64,000 bases of DNA, taken from the NCBI GenBank assembly GCA_963710645.1, contig CAVQBD010000009.1, forward strand, positions 1,364,001 to 1,428,000, read 5' to 3'. The stretch is from FEB-10 sp963710645. Lineage in GTDB: Bacteria; Acidobacteriota; Thermoanaerobaculia; Thermoanaerobaculales; Sulfomarinibacteraceae. This document shows, piece by piece, positions 56,695 through 64,000 of the stretch. The notes under the pieces were generated by a model. It did no database searches and was not told the origin of the DNA. It saw only the letters and a program-made list of their open reading frames with translations. A program made the position numbers and the translations under genes. Each line of letters begins with the position of its first letter. The first letter of the stretch is position 1.

Positions 56695-58596
56695 ATGCGA
56701 GCGCTTCTCATAGTTTTGACCGCAGCCGCCACCCTCACCGGTGGCAGCCTCCACGCCGTCACTCCGGAGATGGCAGTCGACCAACGGGGGGTCATGTCCG
56801 ATGACCGGCCCGGGGTTCCGCTGGCGATGGCACCGTGGGTGATCGCCGCCGATGTGGAGGCCCTGCCGAAAATGACCATGGCCGCGATGACCGGTTCCGG
56901 CGGCAAGCCGTCAGTGTTGGTAGAGACCAACTATCCGGCCTACGACCCAGCGGCCAACCTGGGTGACGGCATGTCGCTGTATCTCAGCGTCATGGGCAAC
57001 ACCTATCAAAGCCCGGTCATCATGTACTGCTACTGGCGCAACCGCGCCACCGGGGACAGGTTCTTCATCAACGCGGTGGAAGGCATCGTCAGCGATGGCA
57101 CGGTCACCGATCTCTTCGGTTACGAGGAGGGCATCCCGGTGTGGGCGCCCACTGTGGACCGGTTGGAGCTTTTCGGCCCCACCGCTGCGGCCTTCGGTCC
57201 GGCGCCCGACGGCGCCACCGACACCACCGGCCGTTACGAGTTCGTGTTGGAACTGCGCGACTACCGCACAGGTATGCCGGTGGCAATGAGCACCGCCATG
57301 TACAACGTGGTGGACCAGACCATGCCGATCAGCTCCAACATTTCGTCGGACACCACCTGGAGCGCCGACAACCTCTACTATCTGCAGACCGCCATATTCG
57401 TGGAAGCCGGTGCCACCCTCACCATCGAGCCCGGCACCGTCATCATGGGCGACACCGTCGGCAAGGGCACCCTGATCGTGGCCCAGGACGGCATGATTAT
57501 GGCCGAGGGCACCGCCAACCAGCCGATCATCATGACCTCGCCGCAGGAGCTCGGCTCCCGCGCGCCGCAGGACTGGGGTGGTCTGATCCTCAACGGCCGC
57601 GCCACCATCAATGTGGATGGCGGCGTCTCCGAGGGTGAGGGCGACACCGGCGAGTTCGGTGGCGGCACCAGCCCCGACGACGGCGACGACTCGGGCAGTC
57701 TGCACTACGTGCGGGTGGAGTTCGCCGGCATCGAGTTCAGCCCCGACAACGAGCTCAACGGCATCGCCTTCCAGGGCACCGGCAGCGGCGGCAGCTTCCA
57801 CCACATCCAGGTCCACTACAATCAGGATGACGGCGTCGAGTTCTTCGGCGGCACTTCGGCGATCAAGTACGCCCTGCTCACCGGCATTGGCGACGACTCC
57901 ATGGACTGGACCATGGGCTGGCGCGGCAAGGCCCAGTTCGTGGCGGTGGTCCAAGAGGGTCAGGTCCGGGCGGACCAGGGCTTCGAATGCGACAACCTGG
58001 GCTCCAACAACGTAGCCGAGCCCATCGCCAATCCGCAGATCTACAATGCGACGGTGATCGGTTCCGCCGACACCGGCTCCAAATCCGACCAGGGCCTGTT
58101 GCTCCGTGAGGGCACCGGCGGAAAGCTCCACAACTTCATCGTCTACGGCTTCCACGAGTGGGGCCTCAATGTCGACCACGAAGCCACCTTCGACCAGGCC
58201 AACGGGGCCGACCCCAACCTGACGCTGGCCAACTCCATCGTTTACGGCAACGGCACTGACTACTGGTACACCGAGGACTGTGACCCGGCAGAGCCGGACA
58301 CCTGCTACCCGAACATCGCCCAAGATGCGGGTGAAGACGGCACCAACTGGCAGGGTTCCGATGTGTGGTTTGCGGACGACATGTCGATGAACCGTGAAGT
58401 GGACCCCGGTCTCGCCAATCCGGTCTATTACCTGGTGCCCGACCTCGAGCCGCTGCCGGGATCGGCCGCCCTCATGTCCGACCACGTGAAATTCCCGCCC
58501 GATGACGGCTTCTTCGAAGCGGCGCCCTATATCGGTGCGGTTGCTCCCGGCAGCAACTGGACCCAAGAGGGTTGGACCATTTGGTCGAAGAACTAG
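56695..58596 (+). CDS. Secreted beta-helix-type protein linked to TonB receptor
   Basis: 633 residues with a Sec signal (ALLIVLTAAATLTGGSLHA). From about residue 215 the chain has right-handed beta-helix rhythm and blocks such as IEPGTVIMGD, PQDWGGLILNGRATINVDG, SGSLHYVRVEFAGIEFSPDNELNGIAFQG and YNQDDGVEFFGGTSAIKY. Proteins with WGGLILNG/YVRVEFAG blocks are known as partners of TonB receptors with this kind of plug. No catalytic residues are recognised. Starts 103 bp after the receptor with a GGGGGAGAG site. Probably cell-surface or periplasmic; ligand unknown. Confidence 0.88.
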   Translation: MRALLIVLTAAATLTGGSLHAVTPEMAVDQRGVMSDDRPGVPLAMAPWVIAADVEALPKMTMAAMTGSGGKPSVLVETNYPAYDPAANLGDGMSLYLSVMGNTYQSPVIMYCYWRNRATGDRFFINAVEGIVSDGTVTDLFGYEEGIPVWAPTVDRLELFGPTAAAFGPAPDGATDTTGRYEFVLELRDYRTGMPVAMSTAMYNVVDQTMPISSNISSDTTWSADNLYYLQTAIFVEAGATLTIEPGTVIMGDTVGKGTLIVAQDGMIMAEGTANQPIIMTSPQELGSRAPQDWGGLILNGRATINVDGGVSEGEGDTGEFGGGTSPDDGDDSGSLHYVRVEFAGIEFSPDNELNGIAFQGTGSGGSFHHIQVHYNQDDGVEFFGGTSAIKYALLTGIGDDSMDWTMGWRGKAQFVAVVQEGQVRADQGFECDNLGSNNVAEPIANPQIYNATVIGSADTGSKSDQGLLLREGTGGKLHNFIVYGFHEWGLNVDHEATFDQANGADPNLTLANSIVYGNGTDYWYTEDCDPAEPDTCYPNIAQDAGEDGTNWQGSDVWFADDMSMNREVDPGLANPVYYLVPDLEPLPGSAALMSDHVKFPPDDGFFEAAPYIGAVAPGSNWTQEGWTIWSKN

Positions 58597-58606
58597 GAGC
58601 GGGCCG

Positions 58607-59170
58607 GTGAGGATTACAATCTCCGTTGTGTGCATCGCGTTGATGGGGGTGCTGGCGAGCGCCGGAGAGGCGTCGACCGCCACCGAACCTGCGGCGCAGT
58701 TGGCTGCCGTCAACACGGCGGCTCAGCCGGTCGAGGAATTCTCCAACACCTTCACAACCCAGCGCGAGGTGTTCGATGTGGTGGAGGCGGCCCTCGCCTC
58801 CGGCGACGTGGATGCCCTGCGCGCGCTGGCCGTGACCGGGGAGGAGTTCCGCGATCTGGTGTGGCCGACTCTCGACGTGGCCAAACTGCCCAACAGCAAC
58901 TTCACGGCCGAGTTCGTGTGGTCCCAACACCAACTCAAGCACGAAAAGTGCCTGCTGCGGACGAGCCATGACTACGAGGGCCAGCAGTTCGACATCGTCG
59001 ACATCTCGTTCCTCGGGAAAAGCTCCGACCACGGCAGCTTCCAGATTCATCGCGACAGTGAAATCACAATCATGCGTCCGGACGGAAGTCGGGAAAAGGT
59101 GCAGCTGTTCGGCAGCCTGCTCGAGACCGACGACGGCCGCTACAAGATCTACAGCTTCATCAACGATTAA
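58607..59170 (+). CDS. Secreted protein of unknown function
   Basis: 187 residues. GTG 58607 with AGGAG nine bases upstream gives an N-terminal signal (RITISVVCIALMGVLASAGEAS). The mature part is mixed alpha/beta with REVFDVVEAALASGDVDALRALAVTGEEFRDLVW, then FTAEFVWSQHQLKHEKCLLRTSHDYEG and a charged C-terminus. The pattern is like NTF2/DUF4440-type small periplasmic domains, but I cannot assign it. It is 10 bp after the beta-helix gene and 11 bp before the next, so it is part of the receptor operon. Confidence 0.8.
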   Translation: MRITISVVCIALMGVLASAGEASTATEPAAQLAAVNTAAQPVEEFSNTFTTQREVFDVVEAALASGDVDALRALAVTGEEFRDLVWPTLDVAKLPNSNFTAEFVWSQHQLKHEKCLLRTSHDYEGQQFDIVDISFLGKSSDHGSFQIHRDSEITIMRPDGSREKVQLFGSLLETDDGRYKIYSFIND

Positions 59171-59181
59171 GGAGCAGATCC

Positions 59182-60252
59182 ATGAAGCGAATCATCCTTT
59201 TTGCCGCCCTCCTGGCCCTGCCGGTGGCGGCCTTCGCGCAGAGCTACACAGCCAATCTTTCCGGCGATGTGGGCACCGGTTTCGCCACCATCCAGATCTC
59301 CGGCGAGATGATCAACTACTCGATTCTGACCAGCGGTCTCGAGAGCCCAACCGGGGCCATCATCACTGATGGCGACATCACCATCGATCTCGGTGCCAGC
59401 TTCAACGCGGGCTCGGCGGTGGGCGACACCACCAGCGCCGACGCCGGCGCGGTTGTGGACAATCCTGGCGCCTTCTCGGTGGAGGTGACCAACGGCACCA
59501 ACACACTGAGCGGCACCCTCCTGAGTGGGCCGGCTGCGGGCATCGCTCTCTACCAGCCCGTGGTGGCCACCGTCACCGGCCTTGGTGGAACCAACTTCAA
59601 GACCGACGTCCGGATGGTCAACCGCTCCAGCGGCGAGGCCACCGTGACCATCGACTACTATGCCAAGAGCAACAACGGCCAGTCCGGTCCCAACGAGACC
59701 GCCGTGGTGACCATTCCCCCGAATGGTCAGGCCGCGGTGGACAACTTGCTGGAGACCGTGTGGGGCATCGACGACGGCCAGGGTGCGCTGGTGGTGACCT
59801 CGGATCGCGAGATCACCAGCTCGGCCCGGATCTACAACGACCAGGTCGATGCCGGTCTCGGCACCTTCGGTCAGTACAGCCAGGGTCTGGCCAGGAGCCA
59901 CGCCTGGCCGAGAGGCGTGGTTCCTTTCCTGTCCAACACCCCGGTCAACCAGGGCGAGGGTTTCCGCTCCAACATCGGCTGGTTCAACCCGAACGCCGAT
60001 GCCATCACCGTCACCTTCTCCGGCTACGCTTCCGACGGCACCCTGCTCGGCACGGTGACCGCCGAGGCCCCCGGCTACCAGCAGCAGCAGGTCAAGGTCT
60101 CCGATCTCTGGCCGGCTCTGGGCAACTACCCGGATCCGTTCTACGTCTGGTACGACGTGGCTGACGGCGACGCCGTCTTCATGTACGGCTCGGTGGTCGA
60201 CAACGTGAACGGCGACGCGTCGTTCATCTCCGCGATCCCGACCTCGAACTGA
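59182..60252 (+). CDS. Secreted protein, CHRD-like N-terminus and shared beta domain
   Basis: 356 residues. Sec signal (IILFAALLALPVAAFAQ). Residues of about 18-115 (YTANLSGDVGTGFATIQISGEMINYSIL) look like a CHRD-type beta domain. The rest (FKTDVRMVNRSSGEATVTIDYYAKSNN, SSARIYNDQVDAGLGTFGQ, EGFRSNIGWFNPNADAITVTFSG) resembles the secreted protein encoded at 8721-9863. AAGGAG precedes ATG 59182. Last gene of the receptor operon, followed by a strong terminator. Function unknown; extracellular. Confidence 0.85.
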   Translation: MKRIILFAALLALPVAAFAQSYTANLSGDVGTGFATIQISGEMINYSILTSGLESPTGAIITDGDITIDLGASFNAGSAVGDTTSADAGAVVDNPGAFSVEVTNGTNTLSGTLLSGPAAGIALYQPVVATVTGLGGTNFKTDVRMVNRSSGEATVTIDYYAKSNNGQSGPNETAVVTIPPNGQAAVDNLLETVWGIDDGQGALVVTSDREITSSARIYNDQVDAGLGTFGQYSQGLARSHAWPRGVVPFLSNTPVNQGEGFRSNIGWFNPNADAITVTFSGYASDGTLLGTVTAEAPGYQQQQVKVSDLWPALGNYPDPFYVWYDVADGDAVFMYGSVVDNVNGDASFISAIPTSN

Positions 60253-60285
60253 TCTTCAATCTCTTCCGTCCTTCATTTTCTTTCA

Positions 60286-60315
60286 GCCCCGGCGCCCGCC
60301 GGGGCGATTTTTTTA
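60286..60315 (+). terminator. Rho-independent terminator of the TonB receptor operon
   Basis: GCCCCGGCG/CGCCGGGGC stem (60286-60305) followed by GATTTTTTTA. Strong by inspection. Confidence 0.9.
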
Positions 60316-60332
60316 CGCCCGAGCACAGTAGG

Positions 60333-62009
60333 ATGGTGATGATGGCGTTGGGTGGACGAGGGTCCCTAGCAGCGACCGTGGTTGCGATGTTGGCCGTGGT
60401 TACAGTGTGCGACGCCGGGAATCGTCGATCGGTGACCGCCTCGGAGGCGGTGTCGGCCGACAACCTCCGGCGTCACGCGGTCGTGCTCGGCAGCGATGCG
60501 CTCGAAGGCCGAGCGCCGGGAACCGCCGGTGGATCGCGGGCCGCGTCGTACATCTCCTCTGAGTTGGAACGATACGGCGTCAAGCCCCTTGGGGATGAGG
60601 GGACCTTCCTCCAGCGGGTTCCCCTCCATGGCAATGCCCCCCTGAGTGATTCACGATTGTCGCTGATCAGTTTCGGGGAGACCCGGCGATTGGCCCTCGG
60701 TGAGGACTACCTGCTGTACTCCACCGGCTCGCAGACCTGGATACCACGTCCAGCACCGTTGGTTTTCGTGGGCTACGGCATCGTCGCGCCGGAGTTCGAC
60801 CACAACGACTACGCCGAGTTGGATGTGCGGGGCAAGGTGGTTGTCTACCTGTCGGGAGAGCCTTCGTCCGTCGACCCGGGGTACTTCAGCGGACCTGAAC
60901 CCACCGTCTACTCGTCGACGGAAGCCAAGTCCAGAATCGCGCTGTCGCGGGGTGCTGTGGGCAGCGTGATGATCCCGGTAACGGACGATCCTGAGCTGTT
61001 GTGGAGTCGGTTGCGCGACGAATTTGCTTTCGAACACCTCACGCTGGCCTATTCCGTGCCACGACACCTGTCGGCCATCCTCCACCCACGGCTCGCCGCC
61101 GGTCTCTTCGCCGACGCGTTGTATGATTTCGAAACGGTACTCACCATGTACGCGAGCCACACTCTTCGATCGTTCCACCTGCCGGTTCAACTGTCCTTCG
61201 AAGGGTCCTTCCGAAGTCGGAACTTCTTGGCGAGCAACGTGGTCGGCTGGGTCGAAGGCGCCGACCCCCGGATGCGCGACCGGTATCTCGTGATCTCGGC
61301 CCACTACGACCACCTCGGTATCGGACCGGCCCAGGCGGGCGACGCCATCTACAACGGCGTGGTGGACAACGCGCTGGGAGTCGCCTGTGTGCTCGAACTG
61401 GCCCGCATCGTCACTCAAGTGACCGGTCCTCCCGACCGTTCAGTCATCTTCCTGCTGTCCACCGCCGAGGAGGAGGGAAACCTGGGCGCCGCGTTCTTTC
61501 TCGATCACCCGCCGGTCCGCCACTCGCAGATGGTGGCCAACATCAACGTGGACGGTCTGGCGACCATGGACACCTTTGACGACGTGGTGGGCATCGGCGG
61601 CGAGCTATCCGATCTTGGTGAGCTGCTGAACATGGCGGTCAAGCCGCTGGGGCTCCGCACCAGTCGTCCAAAGGAGATGGTGCTGGGTCACGAGGCCTAC
61701 ACCAGGTCCGATCAGGTGGTCTTTGCCGAGGCGGGAATCCCTGCCATTCTGGTGGTCGAGGGTCTGCAATGGAGGCACACGGACCGGGCGGAGGCGATCC
61801 TGAGCATGAGGCGGTGGTTCAGCACCGTGTACCACACCCCGCGGGACGATGTGGATCAGCCGCTTGATCTTGCCGCGTGCGGTCAGCACTGTGGTGCCAT
61901 CGCGGCCTTTGCACTGGCCGTGGCCGATGCGCCGATGGATCCGGAATGGCGCCCCGGGGTTCCCTACGCGTACGAACGCCTGCTTTCGTTGGCCGATGAG
62001 GATCGTTAG
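60333..62009 (+). CDS. M28-family zinc aminopeptidase-like protein, secreted
   Basis: 558 residues. Hydrophobic leader (SLAATVVAMLAVVTVCDA) then LEGRAPGTAGGSRAASYISSELERYGVKPLGDEG, a PA-like insert (PLVFVGYGIVAPEFDHNDYAELDVRGKVVVYLSG), and the M28 domain: SAHYDHLG (His ligand), NGVVDNALGVA (bridging Asp), STAEEEGNLG (catalytic Glu), NINVDG (Asp) and VYHTPRDDVDQP (His). All zinc and catalytic residues are present. ATGs at 60333, 60339 and 60342 compete; no strong ribosome site. Overlaps the PstS-like gene by 14 bp. Confidence 0.92.
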   Translation: MVMMALGGRGSLAATVVAMLAVVTVCDAGNRRSVTASEAVSADNLRRHAVVLGSDALEGRAPGTAGGSRAASYISSELERYGVKPLGDEGTFLQRVPLHGNAPLSDSRLSLISFGETRRLALGEDYLLYSTGSQTWIPRPAPLVFVGYGIVAPEFDHNDYAELDVRGKVVVYLSGEPSSVDPGYFSGPEPTVYSSTEAKSRIALSRGAVGSVMIPVTDDPELLWSRLRDEFAFEHLTLAYSVPRHLSAILHPRLAAGLFADALYDFETVLTMYASHTLRSFHLPVQLSFEGSFRSRNFLASNVVGWVEGADPRMRDRYLVISAHYDHLGIGPAQAGDAIYNGVVDNALGVACVLELARIVTQVTGPPDRSVIFLLSTAEEEGNLGAAFFLDHPPVRHSQMVANINVDGLATMDTFDDVVGIGGELSDLGELLNMAVKPLGLRTSRPKEMVLGHEAYTRSDQVVFAEAGIPAILVVEGLQWRHTDRAEAILSMRRWFSTVYHTPRDDVDQPLDLAACGQHCGAIAAFALAVADAPMDPEWRPGVPYAYERLLSLADEDR

Positions 62010-62829
62010 CGCCTGCGCCGCGTGTGTCGCTTTGGGGCTGCTGGTCGGTTGTTCCACGGCACCCGGGAGGGTGGACACCGAGCTGCGAATCGTGGGGTCG
62101 GACACCATGCTCATTCTCAATCGCCGACTCGCAGAGGGCTACATGCGCGAGAATCCGGGCATCTCCATTCGGGTCGAAGGAGGGGGGTCGGCGGAGGGTA
62201 TTCGGATGCTGGCTTCGGGTGCGGTCCGCATTGCCGCGGTTTCCCGGCCGCTCCTCCCGACCGAAGTGGAGGCCATCCACCAGCAGTTCGGCACGCTAGG
62301 TGTCCGCTTCTTGATCGCCGGAGACGCCCTCAGCGTATTCGTGAACGATGCCAATAATGTGCGGTCCCTCACCGTCGATCAACTCAGGGGTCTGTTCGAT
62401 GGCTCGATCCGCAGCTGGTCTGCGGTGGAGGGAGCGGGGGGAGAGGTGGTGGTCGTCGTGCGTCCCCCCGGCTCAGGGAGCCATCGGTTCTTCCGCGACC
62501 GGGTCCTCAAGGGCGGCTCCTACGCCGCCGACGCCACGACCGTACCGAGCACCTTGGAGGTGATCAACCTGGTACGTTCCGACCCGCGCGCCATTGGCTA
62601 CGGCGGAGTGGCCTACCGATCCGACGGCGTTCGTGGCGTCCTCCTGGACGGTGTGGATCCAAGCCAGATGCAACGGCAGGAGGCCCGCTATCCCCTGAGC
62701 CGCCACCTCGCGTTGATCACCGCCCAGCCGCCGTCGGGACTCGCCAGACGGTTCATCGATTGGTGCATGGAGGACGAGGGGCAGGCCATCGTCGCCGAGG
62801 TGGGCTACATCCCGCTGTGGCGGAAATAA
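61996..62829 (+). CDS. PstS-like phosphate-binding lipoprotein
   Basis: 277 residues. Signal peptide with lipobox LLVGC. The mature part is a periplasmic binding protein of the PstS type: LRIVGSDTMLILNRRLAEGYMRENPGISIRVEGGGSAEGIRML, GAVRIAAVSRPLLPTEVEAI, VRSLTVDQLRGLFDGSIRSWS, RPPGSGSHRFFRDRVLKGGSY and RSDPRAIGYGGVAYRSDGVR. ATG 61996 lies inside the end of the M28 gene and is the only in-frame start that gives the signal peptide. No pstCAB or phoU within the window; they may follow beyond 64000. Confidence 0.92.
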   Translation: MRIVSACAACVALGLLVGCSTAPGRVDTELRIVGSDTMLILNRRLAEGYMRENPGISIRVEGGGSAEGIRMLASGAVRIAAVSRPLLPTEVEAIHQQFGTLGVRFLIAGDALSVFVNDANNVRSLTVDQLRGLFDGSIRSWSAVEGAGGEVVVVVRPPGSGSHRFFRDRVLKGGSYAADATTVPSTLEVINLVRSDPRAIGYGGVAYRSDGVRGVLLDGVDPSQMQRQEARYPLSRHLALITAQPPSGLARRFIDWCMEDEGQAIVAEVGYIPLWRK

Positions 62830-62856
62830 GAAGCTCTCGTGAAGTCGATGTAAAAA

Positions 62857-62889
62857 CTTAACACCAGCTTCATACCGGCTTCACACCAG
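62857..62889 (+). promoter_or_regulatory. Pho-box-like 11-bp direct repeats upstream of the porin
   Basis: Three consecutive 11-bp units: CTTAACACCAG, CTTCATACCGG, CTTCACACCAG, with a further TTCACA at 62902. The spacing and TTMAYA hexamers fit PhoP/PhoB operators. Between the PstS-like gene and the porin. Confidence 0.65.
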
Positions 62890-62977
62890 CACCACCTCAA
62901 GTTCACATGCTGCGCGCGGCGCTGCGGACCGGTCTGAGAAGGGGCCCCTTTGCATCGCTGGCATAAGGAGGCGGGAC

Positions 62978-64000
62978 ATGAGGCGAAGGCCGAAAGTGTG
63001 GGCCGCGGTCATGGTGCTGGTACTGGCTGCGGGTGGAGTCTTCGCGCAAGAAGACCAGCCGGAGATGGACCCGCTGCTCAAGCTGCTGGTGGAGCAGGGC
63101 ATCATTACCAGGGCACAGGCGGAGGGAGTGCAGCAGGAGTACGACCGGCGCCAGGGGGAAACCGTCGATGAGCCGGCGGTGCCGCCGGTGGTTGCGGAAC
63201 AGCCACCGGTGGAGATCGAGCAGCAACAGGTGGCCGCCGAGGCACCGAAGTCTGAAAAATGGTACGACCGGATCGATTTCAAGGGCGATCTCCGGCTCCG
63301 CTTCGAGGCCTTCGATCAGGAGGGCATCTCGTCGAACAATCGGCGTGAGCGGTTCCGCGTCCGGATCCGGCCTGGAATCTACACCCAGATCACCGATTGG
63401 ATGGACGTCGGTCTCCAGCTGCGTAGCGGCGATCCATTAGACCCGGTGTCGGACAACGCAACCACCGCTGGCGGGTTCACGATGAAGGACATCGCCATCT
63501 CCGAGGGCTTCGTCCACTTCGATCCAACCGACTGGATGGACCTGACTTTTGGAAAGTTCGACCCCAAGAAGAAGTGGGTCGTCACCGACATGCAGTGGGA
63601 TGACGACGTCACCGTGGAAGGCGCCATGGAGGAGGTCTCCGCTGGCCCCTTCGAGGCGAACCTCTACCAGTACACCCTGGAAGAGGTGAAGGGCGGCGAC
63701 GACGCTTACCTGTTGGGGGGCCAGCTCCTGGGCAAGTTCGGCTCGGACGCCATCGGTACCTTCAAGGTCGGTGGTGGCTACGACGACTGGATTCGGCCTC
63801 AACTGGTGGCCGATCTGACCCTGAGCGGTGATCTCCGCGGCAACAAGGTCACCAATCTGTTGGACGACAACGACCAACTGGTGAGCGATTTCCAGATCTT
63901 CAACGCCTTCGTCAACTGGAGCTACACCAGAAACGAACGCTGGCCCATCAAGGTCTCCCTCTTCGGCTACAAGAACACCGGCGCCAGCGGGCTCGGTCAG
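62978..64000 (+). CDS. Putative porin (partial, cut by window edge)
   Basis: 341 codons before the window ends. Sec signal (VWAAVMVLVLAAGGVFA), a short helical/coiled segment (LLKLLVEQGIITRAQAEGVQQEYDRR) that may contact peptidoglycan or trimerise, a Pro/Glu linker, then beta-strands of an outer-membrane barrel (DRIDFKGDLRLRFEAFDQEG, RERFRVRIRPGIYTQITDWMDVGLQLRSG). This matches bacterial putative-porin proteins distantly like OprP/OprO. AAGGAGG precedes ATG 62978. With the Pho-like repeats upstream, a phosphate-selective role is likely but inferred. Confidence 0.88.
   Translation, partial: MRRRPKVWAAVMVLVLAAGGVFAQEDQPEMDPLLKLLVEQGIITRAQAEGVQQEYDRRQGETVDEPAVPPVVAEQPPVEIEQQQVAAEAPKSEKWYDRIDFKGDLRLRFEAFDQEGISSNNRRERFRVRIRPGIYTQITDWMDVGLQLRSGDPLDPVSDNATTAGGFTMKDIAISEGFVHFDPTDWMDLTFGKFDPKKKWVVTDMQWDDDVTVEGAMEEVSAGPFEANLYQYTLEEVKGGDDAYLLGGQLLGKFGSDAIGTFKVGGGYDDWIRPQLVADLTLSGDLRGNKVTNLLDDNDQLVSDFQIFNAFVNWSYTRNERWPIKVSLFGYKNTGASGLGQ

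Noticed and set aside
55269..56930. 553-codon minus-strand open frame under the TonB receptor
   Set aside because: Shadow frame caused by high GC third positions; receptor frame has signal peptide, plug and terminal aromatic.

Overview
The window is 64 kb of GC-rich bacterial chromosome (roughly two thirds G+C by eye). It has about 50 protein genes, one tRNA (Glu, CTC anticodon), and no rRNA, CRISPR array, transposase or phage gene that I could recognise. Lipid A/Kdo genes (waaA, lpxK, a LpxL-type acyltransferase), a TonB-dependent receptor, a porin and RlpA mark a Gram-negative (diderm) cell. The MglA/MglB polarity pair, many AP-superfamily and secreted repeat-type proteins, and the mix of central genes would fit an Acidobacteriota relative, but that placement is inference from gene content only.

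Layout. 1-3 kb: gapA-pgk-tpiA glycolytic operon (minus strand, running off the left edge). 3.4 kb: tRNA-Glu. 3.7-8.4 kb: a PTS EIIA pair, a membrane protein and two overlapping cation/proton antiporters. 8.7-13.4 kb: a secreted beta-rich protein, dnaX-recR and mglB-mglA. 13.5-19 kb: transketolase, transaldolase and glmS. 19-25.4 kb: a UvrD/PcrA helicase, hslV-hslU, a fibronectin-type lipoprotein and dapF. 25.5-31.6 kb: pgpA-mpl, a DUF1573-type protein, tsaD, lepB, a small membrane protein and pyrF. 31.8-38.5 kb: a degenerate phosphodiesterase-like membrane protein, a GT2 glycosyltransferase, isocitrate dehydrogenase, a fused citrate lyase CitD-CitE, and CitF. 38.6-41 kb: rpmE, prfA, prmC. 41.3-48.1 kb: carbamate kinase, then waaA-lpxK-lpxL converging on an SGNH hydrolase-arginine deiminase pair. 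48.7-53.1 kb: purB-rlpA and an NPP-type phosphodiesterase. 53.6-64 kb: TonB receptor, beta-helix protein, two secreted proteins, M28 peptidase, PstS-like lipoprotein and a truncated porin.

Two things stand out beyond the genes. First, most spacers longer than about 80 bp hold short tandem repeats with a strict 7-bp period (less often 9 bp). The repeat word differs from spacer to spacer, but the arrays are usually bordered by the same G-rich box (GGGTGGGCGGG or its complement) and are often arranged as facing inverted arms. At four gene ends these arrays have been built into coding sequence (dapF, the lpxL/SGNH pair, rlpA). A separate family of five roughly 110-150 bp elements carries different but base-pairing stems inside conserved flanks.

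Second, the TonB receptor gene and the porin gene are each preceded by direct repeats of the form CTTnAyACC spaced exactly 11 bp, like a PhoB/PhoP (Pho) box. With the adjacent PstS-like protein and NPP phosphodiesterase, the 51-64 kb region looks like a phosphate- or phosphoester-scavenging locus under one regulator. The function is inferred; the repeat spacing is read directly from the sequence.
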